Of a stretch of DNA of 64,000 nucleotides, positions 42,683 to 54,501 are shown one piece after another (positions within the stretch are counted from its first letter, which is position 1; the number at the start of each line of letters is the position of its first letter). A model generated the notes under the pieces. That model did no database searches and was not told the DNA's origin. It saw nothing but the letters and a program-made list of their open reading frames with translations. The position numbers and the translations under genes are program-made. The stretch covers positions 248,001-312,000 of the forward strand of contig JAAVTG010000323.1 in assembly GCA_011947345.1 (NCBI GenBank), given 5' to 3'. The DNA is from Phytophthora quininea (taxonomy: Eukaryota > Oomycota > Peronosporomycetes > Peronosporales > Peronosporaceae).

Positions 42683-43301
42683 GATGAACCAGCGGTCTGT
42701 GCCGGCATCGCCACCATCAACCACGACCAAGTGCAGCCGTTTGACGACGCCAACGGCTCCATCAGTGGCGGTCTCGGATACGGCGGCCTCCCCAATGGAG
42801 ACTGCATGACTCCGCCGCTGGGGTCCAAGGTTTAGTTTACTCCCGATCGGCAGAATGTGAAGGGAAATGGGCAATCATGTACGCCTGGTACTTCCCCAAG
42901 GATCGCCAACTCCTGTCCAAGTACATCTACAGCCACCGTCACATGTGGGAATGAGCGATGGTGTGGACCGACAATTCAGTGTCCGACAACTCGACGATGC
43001 TGGGCGTGTCGATGTCTGAAACCCTTGGCTACACCAAGAGTGCACCGCCAAAGAAAAGTATCTTAACGGTCCAAGCGTCAAGCTCGACTCGTATGTTCTC
43101 TTCTTCTTGAACGGGAAGGCGTCTCTGAGGTACACTCGGAACGAGGGCGAGTTTCAAGACCTCATTCAATGGTACCAGCTCGCTGATGAGGCGCGGGGAT
43201 CGCTGAGTAACATCGACTTTGACGAGTCGCTCTTCAACATCACAGCCCCGCTCAAGGATGATGTCTTCGCGACGCTGTTGAAGAGGTCTTATACGTTTTA
43301 G
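42683..43301 (+). pseudogene. NLP-family (necrosis-inducing-like) pseudogene
   Basis: This relic matches the NLP (NPP1) family of secreted plant-interacting proteins through its middle and C-terminal part, including the WAIMYAWYFPK block, the HRHMW motif and the C-terminal QDLIQWYQL block. The signal peptide and the first conserved Cys region are missing or scrambled. In-frame stops are at 42,833-42,835 (TAG) and 42,952-42,954 (TGA, directly after the HRHMW motif), and a further shift follows near 43,060. The closest relative in the window is the intact NLP at 50,419. A ferric-reductase-like relic lies directly downstream on the opposite strand. Confidence 0.85.
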
Positions 43302-43364
43302 AACTTGGATGGAGGCATACACTTTAACTGTCTGAAGCCACGATACGATGACAGGTAGCCTAGA

Positions 43365-43600
43365 ACGCGAGCATCTTGCTAAAGACGTCGAAGCGGATCT
43401 TCACCTCCCACGACAGCGATAAGCTTTTATTGATCACGTCGCGCACCATGGAAGTCGGGTCGCACACCACCACGCTTCTTGCCGTTGTGCTCGATTGAAC
43501 GCAGCGTCGATGTAATGTCCGGACGCGCTCCGTCAATGTTGGCCAACTCCTTGTCCCGCCCCGTTTGAGTGAAGGTGGAACTCGCTGGAGAAGGTCTGTT
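43365..43600 (-). pseudogene. Relic of a ferric-reductase-like gene, C-terminal end
   Basis: Reading the minus strand through two frames gives FSSEFHL, then GARPDITSTLRSI, then MVRDVINKSLSLSWEVKIRFDV, which are close to the end of array member 1. The start is gone and the frame is broken, and the VCGP block is scrambled. The relic touches the NLP pseudogene at 42,683-43,301, on the opposite strand. Confidence 0.75.
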
Positions 43601-43601
43601 C

Positions 43602-44504
43602 CATCACCACCGCCATAGCCCCCAACCGCTCACAACGTCCTTGCGAAGACTTGCGAACAAGTTAGTCTGGCACTGCCCTAGATCGTCACGTCTCTTGAGA
43701 AGCCCAAAGCCAACAGCGCGTCGAACTTTGAAGCGTTCCAGGCTGTTGGTGATGTCCATCGGCATGTCGGTATCTGGTAGTTTGGTCTTGTGTTCGCCAC
43801 CACCATGCATGAGTTGGAGCTGTAGTCGCTGCAGCTTCGTCTCGAGGTTTGACTTTGCGGTCACTGTTAATATTGAGCACAATCACTTGTCAAGAACGGG
43901 GCTCTATCCTGCTCAAGTCCTCCTGATTGTGCTTTCCGATAACGTCCTTGCCTTGCCAACAATGATGAACTCTGGCTCCCTAGCTCGGAATCGCTAGCTG
44001 CTGCGGTATTCACCGTTTGAACAAGTCGGCAAGCAGATCTTTGCGATCTGCATCGTCTCGGTGGCTCCACGCGTCAGAGCAGCCTCGAACCATCCGCATT
44101 CAACCTCGCAGAGGAGCCTGCGACGCTCGACGCCCTTGCATACACCGCCATGATGTTGCTTTTCGCGCCAGCAGGACGGAAACCACGTCAAACGCGAGCC
44201 CAGCCCTAGCAATGTTTTCGCTTTTTGATGTCGCTCGCGGTGCAGCATGATTGTGCTCATCCCTTCCAAAATCGTTATTATGCAGCTCTTTGGTGGGGAA
44301 ATCGTATTTAACGGATACAAATAGCCAAATGTTGATGCTCGACATTGGTCGCGACGTACTTGATGTTGCTCGCCTTCGCGGTACAGTACCGATGGAGAAG
44401 GATCGGCCGCCACCTCGCGCTTGCCAACGCTTTGCCTGCTTCATTTCCGAATCGCACGCGAGGCAGCTACCACCGCAGAGCAACAAGCGCAGAGCAGCAC
44501 CGAG
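43602..44504. other. No confident gene
   Basis: A minus-strand frame at 43,604-43,882 (KLQRLQLQLMHGGGEHKTKLPDTD) has some protein character but no recognised domain. The promoter of the ABC transporter must lie here. Confidence 0.3.
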
Positions 44505-47500
44505 ATGGCTCCTCCGTCCGGCAAGGAAGACGTCGTCGCTCCCCGTGTGTTCGGACTCGAGTCGGCTACAGCGTTACTAGCTGAGGGCAACGAGAAGCTG
44601 CATGACGAAGTGGTGGCCAAGGTGGAGACGGCGCTGGGCAGCGACCTGCCGCAGATGGACGTCCGCTTCAGGAACGTGTCGCTCACGGCCGACATCGTGG
44701 TGGTGGAGGACGCTGGCGCCAAGTACGAGCTGCCGACGCTGCCCAACACCGTCAAGAAGGCCTTCGTGGGGCCCAAGAAGCGCGTGGTGCACAAGGAGAT
44801 CCTCAAGGATGTCAGCGGCATGTTCGCTCCGGGCAAGCTCACGCTGCTGCTCGGCCAGCCTGGATCGGGCAAGTCGGCGCTCATGAAGCTGCTGAGCGGC
44901 CGCTTCCCCATGAACAAGAACATCACGCTGGACGGAGACATCACGTTCAACAGCGTCCCGAGAGACGCGATTGTCAAGACGCTGCCACAGTTTGCTGCGT
45001 ACGTCAACCAGCGTGACAAGCACTTCCCCACGCTGACTGTCAAGGAGACGCTCGAGTTCGCACACACTTTCTGCGGTGGTGAAATGCTGCGGCGTGGTGA
45101 GGAGTTGCTGTCCAAGGGGTCGCAACAGGAGAACCTGCAAGCGCTGGAGCTGACCAAGGCCGTGTTCAAGAACTTCCCGGACATTGTCATCCAGCAGCTC
45201 GGCCTCAAGATCTGCCAGGACACCATCGTGGGTGATACCATGATGAGAGGCATCTCTGGTGGCGAACGCAAGCGCGTCACCACCGGCGAGATGGAGTTCG
45301 GCATGAAGTACGCGTCTTTCATGGACGAGATCAGCACGGGTCTCGACAGTGCCGCCACCTTTGATATCATCACCACGCAGCGCAGTATCGCCCACCGTCT
45401 CAAGAAGACCATCGTCATTGCTCTGCTGCAGCCGTCGCCAGAGGTATTCGCTCTCTTTGACGACGTCATGATCCTGAATGAAGGTGAATTGATGTACCAT
45501 GGCCCGTGCAGCAAGGTGGAGGGCTACTTCGAGAACTTGGGCTTCGAGTGTCCCGTTGGTCGCGATATTGCCGACTACCTGCTCGATTTGGGGACCCAAG
45601 AGCAGCACCGCTATCAAACGGGAGAAACTCGTCGCGGTGGCAAACACCCGCGCTACGCCAAGGAGTTTGCCGACGTTTTCAAGCATTCTGATATCCACCA
45701 AGACATGCTACAAGCATTAGACGCCCCCACTCTCCGAAGCTACTGGCCAACATCGAGAAGCACATGAATCCGATGCCAATGTTCCACCAGGGCTTTCTTG
45801 AAAGCACGATGACGCTGTTCCGGCGTCAGATCATGATCACTTACCGCAACAAACCGTTCGTCTTCGGCCGACTGCTGATGATTGGCGTCATGGGTCTGCT
45901 GTACTGCTCGACGTTCTCCAGCTTCGACCCGACACAGATCTCGGTCGTCATGGGCGTCATCTTCTCGTCCATCATGTTCCTGTCCATGGGGCAGTCCTCA
46001 CAAGTGCCGACCTACCTCGCCGAGCGTGACATCTTCTACAAGCAACGTGGTGCCAACTTCTACCGTACTGCGTCGTACGTCCTGGCTCAATCGGTTGGCC
46101 AGATTCCGCTTGCTATCGCTGAGACCATCATCTTCGGCTCGCTGGTGTACTGGGTCTGCGGCTTTGATGCGAACGTCGGCCGGTTCATCATATTCCTCAT
46201 CATCCTGCTGGTCATGAACCTCGCTATGGGCATGTGGTTCTTCTTCATCTCCGCTGTCTGCCCCAACGGAAACATCGCGTCGCCTGTGAGTCAGGTCTCG
46301 ATCCTGGTGATGGTCATCTTCGCCGGCTTCATCGTGACTGCCAACACCATCCCCGACTGGTTGATCTGGCTGCACTGGATCAGTCCCATGTCCTGGGCGT
46401 TGCGGGCTCTGTCTATCAACCAGTATCGAGCGGCGACCTTCAATGTCTGCGTCTACGACAACGTCGACTACTGCTCGAGCTACGGGATGACCATGGGCGA
46501 GTACTACTTGAACATGTTCGACATCCAGACGGACACGACGTGGGTCGCCTACGGTCTCATCTACGCGATCGCTGTCTACGTCGTCTTCATGTTCTTGTCG
46601 TTCATCACACTCGAGTACGTCCGCTACGAGACGCCGGAGAATGTCGACATCTCGGAAGATCAGCCTGAAGAAGAGACGTACGCTTTGTTGGAGACCCCCA
46701 AGGGCTCAGCTCTGAAGAAAAGTACTGTGGATATCCACACTGTCGATGTTGTACACACCCACGAGAAGAACTTTGTGCCGGTGACGGTGGCGTTCCAAGA
46801 CTTGCACTATTTTGTGCCGGACCCCAACAATCAGAAGGAGACTCTTGAGCTCCTGAAGGGCATCAATGGTTTTGCTGTTCCCGGTTCAATCACTGCGCTT
46901 ATGGGCTCCTCAGGTGCTGGTAAGACGACGCTGATGGATGTCATTGCTGGCCGTAAGACTGCCGGCAAAATCACTGGCAAAATTCTGTTGAACGGCTACG
47001 AAGCGACCGACCTCGCTATCCGTCGTTGCACGGGCTACTGCGAGCAAATGGACGTGCACTCGGAGGCTGCGACGATCCGTGAAGCGCTGACCTTCAGCTC
47101 GTTCCTCCGTCAGGATGTCTCGATCTCGGACGCGAAGAAATATGAGTCAGTGGACGAGTGTATTGAGCTGCTCGGCCTTGAGGATATCGCCGACCAAATC
47201 ATTCGCGGCAGCTCGGTGGAGCAGATGAAGCGCCTGACGATCGGTGTGGAGCTTGCGGCTCAGCCCAGTGTCATTTTCCTGGACGAGCCCACGAGTGGCC
47301 TGGACGCCCGTTCGGCCAAGATCATCATGGACGGCGTCCGCAAGGTGGCCGACTCGGGTCGCACCATCATCTGTACGATCCACCAGCCTTCGGCTGAGGT
47401 CTTCTACCTCTTCGACAGCCTACTGCTGCTGAAGCGTGGCGGCGAGACGGTGTTCTACGGCGACTTGGGCCAGGACTGCCGCAACCTGATCGACTACTTT

Positions 47501-48634
47501 GAGAACATCCCCGGCGTGGCCCCACTGCCGCTCGGCTACAACCCTGCTACGTGGATGTTGGAGTGCATTGGTGCCGGTGTGAGCAACTCGGCGGCCGACA
47601 GCATGGACTTCGTCAGCTACTTCAACAACAGTCCGCAGCGCGCTCTGCTGGACGCCAATCTGGCCAAGGAAGGCGTCACGACGCCGTCCCCGGACTACCC
47701 GGAGCTGGTCTTCGGCAAGAAGCGAGCTGCCAGCTCCACGACGCAGATGAAGTTCGTGGTCAAGCGCTTCGTCGACATGTACTGGCGCACGCCATCGTAC
47801 AACCTCACGCGTCTGGTCATCTCGCTGTTCCTGTCGCTGCTGTTCGGCATCATCTTCGTCGGAGTCGACTACGCGTCGTACACTGGTCTGAACTCGGGCG
47901 TCGGGATGGTCTTCATGGCCTCGCTCTTCAACTCAATGATCTCGTTCCAGAGTGTACTGCCTCTTGCTTGTGAAGAGCGCGCGTCGTTCTACCGCGAACG
48001 AGCATCGCAGACGTACAATGCGCTTTGGTACTTTGTCGGCTCAACGGTGGCGGAGCTGCCCTACTGCTTCTTGGCGGGTCTCATCTTCACAGCCATCTAC
48101 TACCCGTTCGTCGGCTTCCAGGGCTTCGCCAACGGCGTGCTCTTCTGGTTCAACCTGTCCCTACTCATCACTATGCAGACGTACTTCGGCCAGTTCTTTG
48201 CCTACGCATTACCCAGCGAAGAGGTGGCGTCAATCATCGGTGTGCTCATCAACTCCATCTGCTTCCTGTTCATGGGCTTCAGTCCTCCCACGTACGCCAT
48301 CCCATCGGGCTACAAGTGGCTCTACACGATCGTGCCGCACCGATTTGCGCTCGGCAACTTGGTGGCCATCGCGTTCGGTCAGTGCTCGCACATGCCCACG
48401 TGGGACGAAGCTGCCCAGGCCTACACCAACGTCGGCTCGGAGCTTGGCTGCCAACCGATGGCCAACTCGCCCGTCACGGTCGGCCACATCACGCTCAAGG
48501 GCTATACGGAGGAGTACTTTGGCATGGACTACGGTGACCAGTGGCGCAACGTCGGCATTGTCATCGCATATACCGTCTTCTTCCGCCTCCTCGGGCTGCT
48601 GTCGCTGCGCTTCATCAACCATCAAAAGAGGTAG
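44505..48634 (+). pseudogene. PDR-type full ABC transporter (ABCG), one frameshift
   Basis: A plasma-membrane efflux pump of about 1,376 residues in the pleiotropic drug resistance class, with the reverse layout NBD-TMD-NBD-TMD. NBD1 has Walker A GQPGSGKS (117-124), signature SGGERKRVT and Walker B ASFMDE. TMD1 follows, from MTLFRRQIMITYRN. NBD2 has Walker A GSSGAGKTT, the signature position read as SVEQMKRLTI (paralogues usually have a basic residue for the Met), and Walker B VIFLDEPTSGLD. TMD2 ends in RFINHQKR. The start at 44,505 follows a run of upstream in-frame codons and gives the family's usual N-terminus. The frame breaks at a CCCCC run (45,724-45,728); one more base there would restore it. 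Such a break in an otherwise perfect gene could be a consensus error. Likely substrates are plant defence compounds or fungicides, as known for oomycete and plant PDR pumps, but none can be read from sequence. Confidence 0.85.
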
Positions 48635-49126
48635 AGACGTCGCTACCTGCTAAGCCCAACAGCGTGCACTAGAGAGCAGTGTGATCCCTGTAACTCAATG
48701 AAATCACCTGAACGCGCTCTGACTTGAGCTTTTCTTGCTGTTCGAGGGACAGTCTTTTGTATGTTCGTAGCAACCATGCGTCCTGTTATCTTGGGGCACG
48801 CAGAGTATGAAGACTCTCTTCGGGAGACACGTGCGCCACCTTGTCGCGGGTTGCATCACTGGATGGGGGTCTTGAGGTGGGGGCGCCTTCAACGCCGACG
48901 CTGGGCATGTTTACTGCTGTAGTTTTGGCACATGGCGTGCAAGAACTCGCCTCCAGATCGCAGGCTCCAATCGTGCCGACAAGACTGCCTCATTTGTATC
49001 CCCGTCACTGTGAAACCGGTAGAAGCGTGCTTCTCCCCGAAGCTAATTGCCCAGCGATGTTCATTATCCCCGACACCATGGTCATTTCTCATTTATCGTC
49101 TGAGAGGAACAGTTCATCAAGTGACC
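48635..49126. other. Intergenic, no gene seen
   Basis: Between the transporter and the first xylanase. Contains the xylanase promoter. No specific site can be supported. Confidence 0.4.
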
Positions 49127-50230
49127 ATGAACCTCGGTCTTGCCATCGCTCTCGTTGCGAGCTGCTTCGCGGCGACAAACGCCGAGCTGACCCAGTCCAC
49201 CTACACGGGCAAAAGCGGTCTGCACGACCTCGCCAAGGCTGCGGGCAAGTATTTGGGCACAGCTGCTGACCAGGACATGTCGGACGGCTACGCATCGAAG
49301 GAGCTTGAAAACCTGAGCGACTTCGGCATGATCACTCCCGGCAATGCCATGAAGTGGGACGCCACCGAGCCGACGCAGAATCAGTTCTCCTACACGTCGG
49401 CCGACAAGGTCGTCGCCGTCGCCAAGAAGTCCGGCGCTCAAGTTCGTTGCCACACTTTGCTGTGGCACTCGCAGGTTCCGCAGTGGCTGCAGAACCTGGA
49501 AAAAGCCGAGCTGCTGTCTGCGCTTGAGAACCACATCACCAACGTCATGACCTACTTTGGCGACACCTGCTACGCCTGGGACGTCGCCAACGAGGTCATG
49601 GGTGACGACGCCAACATGCGCACGTCCTTCTGGTACGAGAAGACGGGCATGGAGTTCCTCACGACGGCCTTCAAGACGGCCAACGCTGTCAAGAAGAAAC
49701 TCAACCTCAAGACGAAGCTCTACTATAACGACTACAACACCAACACCATCAACGCCAAGTCGACGGCGGTGCTCAAGATGGTGCAGGACTTGATAAACCA
49801 GGATATCACCGTGGACGGTGTTGGTTTCCAGTCGCACCAGTCGTACTCGGACGCGTCCACCACCGCCGATCTGGTGGCGAACCTCAAGCGATTCACGTCT
49901 CTCGGTCTTGATGTCGCCTACACTGAGGTCGACGTTACGGCCAGCTCCAGCTCACCGTCGGCGTCGGAGCAGGAGCAGCAGAAGAAGGTCTACACCAACA
50001 TCATTGCCGCCTGCAAGCAGGAGGAGAAGTGTGTTGGCGTGACGATCTGGGGCTACACGGACCAGTATTCGTGGCTCGACCAGAAGGCCCCGCTGCCGTT
50101 CTACCAGCCCGGCGGAAAGAACACGGCGCTTGTCCGCAAGTCTCTGTACGACGGTATCGTGGAAGGTTGGGGCGCTGGTGGTGGTGGCAACAGCACTGAA
50201 CCGGGCACTGTCCGACCTGCTGGAAACTAA
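49127..50230 (+). CDS. Secreted GH10 endo-beta-1,4-xylanase
   Basis: A 367-residue protein with a signal peptide (MNLGLAIALVASCFAATNA) and a single GH10 barrel. The family's acid/base Glu is in WDVANEVMGDD (Glu156), and the nucleophile Glu is in YTEVDV (Glu267). HCHTLLWHSQ-like and TIWGYTDQYSW segments complete the active site. The enzyme would cut beta-1,4 bonds in plant xylan outside the cell. No carbohydrate-binding module. The short Gly/Ser/Thr-rich end suggests a spacer. The frame is intact. An upstream open frame in the same register runs back to 48,932, but the ATG at 49,127 gives a clean signal peptide. Confidence 0.93.
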   Translation: MNLGLAIALVASCFAATNAELTQSTYTGKSGLHDLAKAAGKYLGTAADQDMSDGYASKELENLSDFGMITPGNAMKWDATEPTQNQFSYTSADKVVAVAKKSGAQVRCHTLLWHSQVPQWLQNLEKAELLSALENHITNVMTYFGDTCYAWDVANEVMGDDANMRTSFWYEKTGMEFLTTAFKTANAVKKKLNLKTKLYYNDYNTNTINAKSTAVLKMVQDLINQDITVDGVGFQSHQSYSDASTTADLVANLKRFTSLGLDVAYTEVDVTASSSSPSASEQEQQKKVYTNIIAACKQEEKCVGVTIWGYTDQYSWLDQKAPLPFYQPGGKNTALVRKSLYDGIVEGWGAGGGGNSTEPGTVRPAGN

Positions 50231-50418
50231 AACGATATCGCTAGCTACAGCGTTTTGCCATGCGTTGTGTGAGTAAAGTTTTGCGATAATGAGAAAGAAA
50301 AACAATGTGAATCAATGTCATTAGACGTTAATCAATACTAAACGGCATCAGTGTACCTCACTTCAAAACGAAAACGAATGAATCAATGCCCTTAGGTCGC
50401 TATACCACCACCGCTAAA

Positions 50419-51171
50419 CTAAAACGGATTGGATTTCTTCAGCACCTTGGTGAAGACGTCGTCCTTCAGTGGGCATCGAATCCTCTGCAAGTTCCACAGG
50501 GACTGGTCGAAGTCGAAGTTGCTCAGCGATTCTCTTGCGGCCTCGGTGAGTTGGTCCCATTGAATGAGGTCTTGAAACTCACCGGTGTTCTTGGTAAGAC
50601 GCAGAGAAGCCTTGCCGCTCCACCAAAAGTCCACGTACGAGTCGAGTTTGACGCTGACGTCGTCGAGGTATTTCGCTTTCGGTGGGGAGCGCTTGGAGTA
50701 GCCGACGCTGGCGGACATTGACACACCTAGCACCGTCGAATCGTTGGCCACGGGGCTGTCGATCCACACCACCGCCCATTGCCACATGTGGCGGTGGCCA
50801 TACAAGTACTTGGAGAAGTACTGACGGGCCTTGGGGAAGTACCAGGCGTACATGATGGCCCACTTGCCGTCGTACTCTGCCGATCGAGCGTAGACTTGCG
50901 ACCCCAACGGAGACCCTGTGCAGTCACCGTTGGCCTTGCCGGAGTACTTCAAACCTCCACTGATGGAGCCATTGGCGTCGACTGCAGGGTACGGTTGGCA
51001 GCCGTAGCTGACGTTGAGCTGCGGCTTGAATTTGACTGCCGCCTTCTCTTCGTCGGTGACTGGTTCGGGCTGAGCGAACGGCTGCACTTGGTCGTGGTTG
51101 ATGGTGGCGATGTCGGCACAGACCGCTGACAGCGATAGCACCGCGGCTATGAAGAATGCTCGGAGGTTCAT
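50419..51171 (-). CDS. NLP-family secreted protein, intact, variant motif
   Basis: A 250-residue NLP (NPP1) protein with a signal peptide, one Cys pair (Cys58, Cys84) and the expected conserved blocks: AVKFKP near 45, SYGCQPYPAV near 55, WAIMYAWYFPK near 104, and QDLIQWDQL near the end. The central conserved heptapeptide is present at 125-131 but reads GHRHMWQ, changed at two positions that in characterised members contribute to metal binding. Loss of those contacts is linked to loss of cytolysis in the published family, so this protein may act otherwise, for example as a recognised pattern. That is inference. It is the only complete NLP in the window, with the hAT element inserted upstream at 51,350. 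Confidence 0.92.
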   Translation of the reverse strand: MNLRAFFIAAVLSLSAVCADIATINHDQVQPFAQPEPVTDEEKAAVKFKPQLNVSYGCQPYPAVDANGSISGGLKYSGKANGDCTGSPLGSQVYARSAEYDGKWAIMYAWYFPKARQYFSKYLYGHRHMWQWAVVWIDSPVANDSTVLGVSMSASVGYSKRSPPKAKYLDDVSVKLDSYVDFWWSGKASLRLTKNTGEFQDLIQWDQLTEAARESLSNFDFDQSLWNLQRIRCPLKDDVFTKVLKKSNPF

Positions 51172-51486
51172 CTTTCGACAGGAGTGTTGCCTTGGACTCT
51201 GGTTAGGAAGTGAGCACGACTTTGGCGGTGGTTCTGGTCCGGATCCATCGGATGCGAGTCGGAGCTGGACCAGAAGACCGATAGCGGGACACTCATAGCG
51301 ACCGTCAACTTGCTTGGGATCTGCAGCTTTGGCTGTCTGAGTTATTGCCAGGCATGCTCTATCGGGGCATTTTGCACATAAAAAGCCAAAAACCCTTTTG
51401 AAACTCTCCAGGAGTGCCCATTTTGCCGCTCGGATTCAAGGCTGTTGAAGGAGCTCTCCAGGCTACAATTGCTGTTACTTCCAGAT

Positions 51487-51580
51487 AGCTAACGCCATTA
51501 GTATGAGCCACTTCCAACGTAGCTAACGCCATTAGTATGAGCTACTTCCAACGTAGCTAACGCCATTAGTATGAACTACT
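51487..51580. repeat. Subterminal 34-bp tandem repeat of the hAT element
   Basis: Units start with AGCTAACGCCATTAGTATGA at 51,487, 51,521 and 51,555, exactly 34 bases apart; the third is partial. Subterminal repeats in hAT elements often bind transposase, which would fit. Confidence 0.85.
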
Positions 51581-51605
51581 AACATGAATCATTGTTGTCT
51601 GTAGC

Positions 51606-54154
51606 ATGCCACATTCGTCCTGTTGTCCATTGTCAACGTTCATTATCCGTTTTACCGTGCATCCAGAATCGAGAAGGAGTCGTTACGCTGCCTCGGATGG
51701 CGCGCCACTCACCCCCAAAGGGAAACGTCCCTACAAGTCCAAGCAGAACCGTGTTTCTTCCACTCGGCGTAGCGTCAACGAGGTGTTGCGATGCACGATC
51801 GAGAAAAGAAAGCGCCACGGCAACACTGGTTGCCGAAGTATGTCAACGAACTGGGGATACGCCCCTTCAGCTACAAAGATTTTGAAGTTATTGAGGCCAT
51901 CTGCCAGTTTTGTACTGCATTTGGGCGTGAAGATGAGGACAAATCGAAGTCTTCGGCTTTTGGGTCACTTCTGAACAAGAAGCAGCGGAAAAAGAAATCG
52001 AAAGCTCAGATCTTTACATCGTTTCGGCGAGACCACATCACAGCGCATATGGAGAGTCAACATCCTCGTAAATGGGAAGCCTTCCAAGCCCTTCAAGACG
52101 TAAGCGCACGTGTGCAGTTCTTTCTCCCAAAGATGATAGAACATTTTCTACCAGCTTTACCTGCCTTCGACTTTGAGGTTCCTCCGGATTGTCAGCATCA
52201 TTCGCCGTTTCTTCTGCAACAGCGATGATGGAGGAGTTGGTTTGGTTCAAGTGGATGCAACCATCGGAGAGGTGACGATGGCGAGAGACTTTGTGGAGAC
52301 AACGAGGGACGTTTGTGTTCTGTTCATTAGCAACCGCGAACAATTCGAAACTGTGCTGCGCTGTATCAGGGCAGGTGTGAGTTTTCGCGCTACCGAAAAG
52401 ATGTTTTTCGAGTTTGGCACGGTTTTGGGCAACATGAAACTCGGATCTCCAGACCGCAATGTCATCGGCCGACAAGTCCGCTTCGTGGTGGCTCTGAATT
52501 TGACAGCGATTCGGTTCCTTCTCAACAACACCTGGGGTTTCTCGATCCTGGTCGATGCAGCAACTCACCGACGTGAAGGCTACCTGGATGTTAGAGTTTC
52601 ATTTGGACTTTTGGGGGCGTCCACAACGTCCATCTGCTCGCCGTTCCGCTGGGGCAACTCGGTCATACTGGCGCCAATTTTGCTCAACTAGTACTTGGGC
52701 TGCTAGAAGATATCGGAGGCAAAAATTTGATGCCAAATCTACTTGGTGTATCGAGCGATGGTGCGGCCAACATGTTAGGCCGCCACCGGGGATTTTCAAC
52801 CAGACTTCGAAATGCAGCTCAGCTTGTTGGTAACACATCCGTAGTCATCAACTGGTGTGGAAGTCACCAGCTCAACCTGGTTGTTAACGAGTTCCTTCGG
52901 GTCCTTGACCGCAACGTCAATTTCCGCTCCAGGCTCGGTTCTGAAATCTCATTTACTCGAAAACATGAGAGCGTGAGATTAACGGTGGGTCTGTGTCCTA
53001 CATACTCGCCGACACGTTGGGAGTCGATCCACGATGCATGCCACTTTCTGCTGAAGAACTACGTTCGTCTTGGGATTGTCCAAGACGAAAAGGCTTACAC
53101 GAAATCGAGTGACGCATGGTGGTTATGCTTATTTGTGGTCTGCAAGTTGAGCGAGAAGATCCGCGCCTGCTTTCGCAAGCTGCAGTATAAGACGGTTACT
53201 ATGCGCGAACAATACGCTGCTCTGGACGAACTCCACTTATCGCTGGCGTTGAAATTTGAAAGCGATTCGAATGACGAAGGTGCGCCGACTGTCGATTCAG
53301 CAAAGGTCTCTGATCACTTGCAGTGGTGCTGCCTTCACTCTAAAGACCTATTCGACAAGATTGCGGGACAACATAATGCTCATACATGTCGTCAAGGAGC
53401 TGAAGTGGGTATCGCTGGCATGGCTCTGGACCAACCAAACATCCACAAGCATCAAGACGGCGAAGAGGCTTTGGAAGTTTTAGCGCATCTGGCGGACATG
53501 GTAGACGAAGATACCCCGAGTTCCCACGAGGACGAAGACATGCCACAACTCAATGAAGTAGATGAACCGACTGAATCCCAGCAATCAACGAGTCAGCAAG
53601 GCTTGGTGGAAGCTGTTACTACAGCTCTGACCGTGATGATCGACGGAATTGCCGATATCAAGCTCGATATTGCAGCAGAGACCCGCGATGCGCCTCCAAC
53701 GAGACCGATTGACATTGTGAAGTGTACGGATGGAGCGTTCCGTCGTCTGCTGATCGCTCATTCAGCAAAATTGCGAGAGCACCTAGGTGAATCGGCGACC
53801 GAGGAGATCTGGAGCCAGCGCAAGAACCTGATCCACGAATACAAGCTAAAGAGTGATGTTTGCAGAAAGGTGAAGGATCAAGGTGATCTGTCGCTTGAAG
53901 ACGCGTGGGCTAAAGTCGACCCTTGTGGTGAATTTGGAGCGCTCACCGAATTTGCTGTTGGCCTCGCAAGTATTGCTCCAGGAACTCATACTGTGGAAGG
54001 GGATTTCAGTACGCTAAACCGAGTAGCTGGTCCACAGCGAGGACGACTGAGCACATACGCTGTTGAAGGAGAACTGCAAGCGCGTCAATACTTCGAAGTC
54101 ATGGAGCTGGCGGACAGATTGGAGTCAAGCAAGAAAGCTATAGCACAACATTAA
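51606..54154 (+). pseudogene. hAT-like transposase, three frameshifts
   Basis: The gene is split into frames that meet near 51,830, 52,190 and 52,650. The N-terminal part has a BED-like zinc finger (CQFCTAFGRE, then HITAHMESQH). The middle holds the catalytic region with LVDAATHRREGYLDV and NWCGSHQLNLVVNE. The last frame (52,727-54,154) is open, with an acidic insert (EDTPSSHEDEDMPQ) and a C-terminal HTVEGDFSTLNRV block like the hAT dimerisation domain. The three shifts mean the transposase is not made now. The ends still look fit for mobilisation by a related enzyme. Confidence 0.8.
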
Positions 54155-54501
54155 GTTTCTGATCCACCAGAGCGTGCGTAGGCTAACCTCTCTTACATTT
54201 CCATGCGTAAGCCTGTGTCCTTTTAGGGTTTTCTGGCAATTCTATACATTTCCTGTGCAATGCCCCTTTGAAGTTTCCCAAGTCTGCCCATTTTACATCA
54301 AATCCCATCGACTTTCAAAATGCCCCGTTTGAGCATGCCTGGTTATTGCACCACACCACGATAGCGGTCGATCAAAAGGATCGTGCATCTATGTAGAACG
54401 ACAGCGGCTTTATTTCGTACGGCAGGTTCACGTCAATGCAAAGCGAGCCTCCTGCTTTGCTTCGCACATGGCTGGTTGTATCAAGACTTTCCTCCTCAAC
54501 T

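Larger units (their letters stand above)
51350..54341 (+). mobile_element. hAT-like DNA transposon, complete
   Basis: Perfect 11-bp terminal inverted repeats, CAGGCATGCTC at 51,350 and its reverse complement ending at 54,341, are followed inwards by CGGGGCATTTTG on both sides. An 8-bp target duplication, GTTATTGC, flanks the element (51,342-51,349 and 54,342-54,349), as expected for hAT. Length is about 2,992 bp. It carries a transposase gene and three subterminal 34-bp repeats. It lies between an intact NLP and a GH10 gene. Confidence 0.9.

Noticed and set aside
43604..43882. Minus-strand frame with KLQRLQLQLMHGGG
   Set aside because: No recognisable family, and a plus-strand frame overlaps it.
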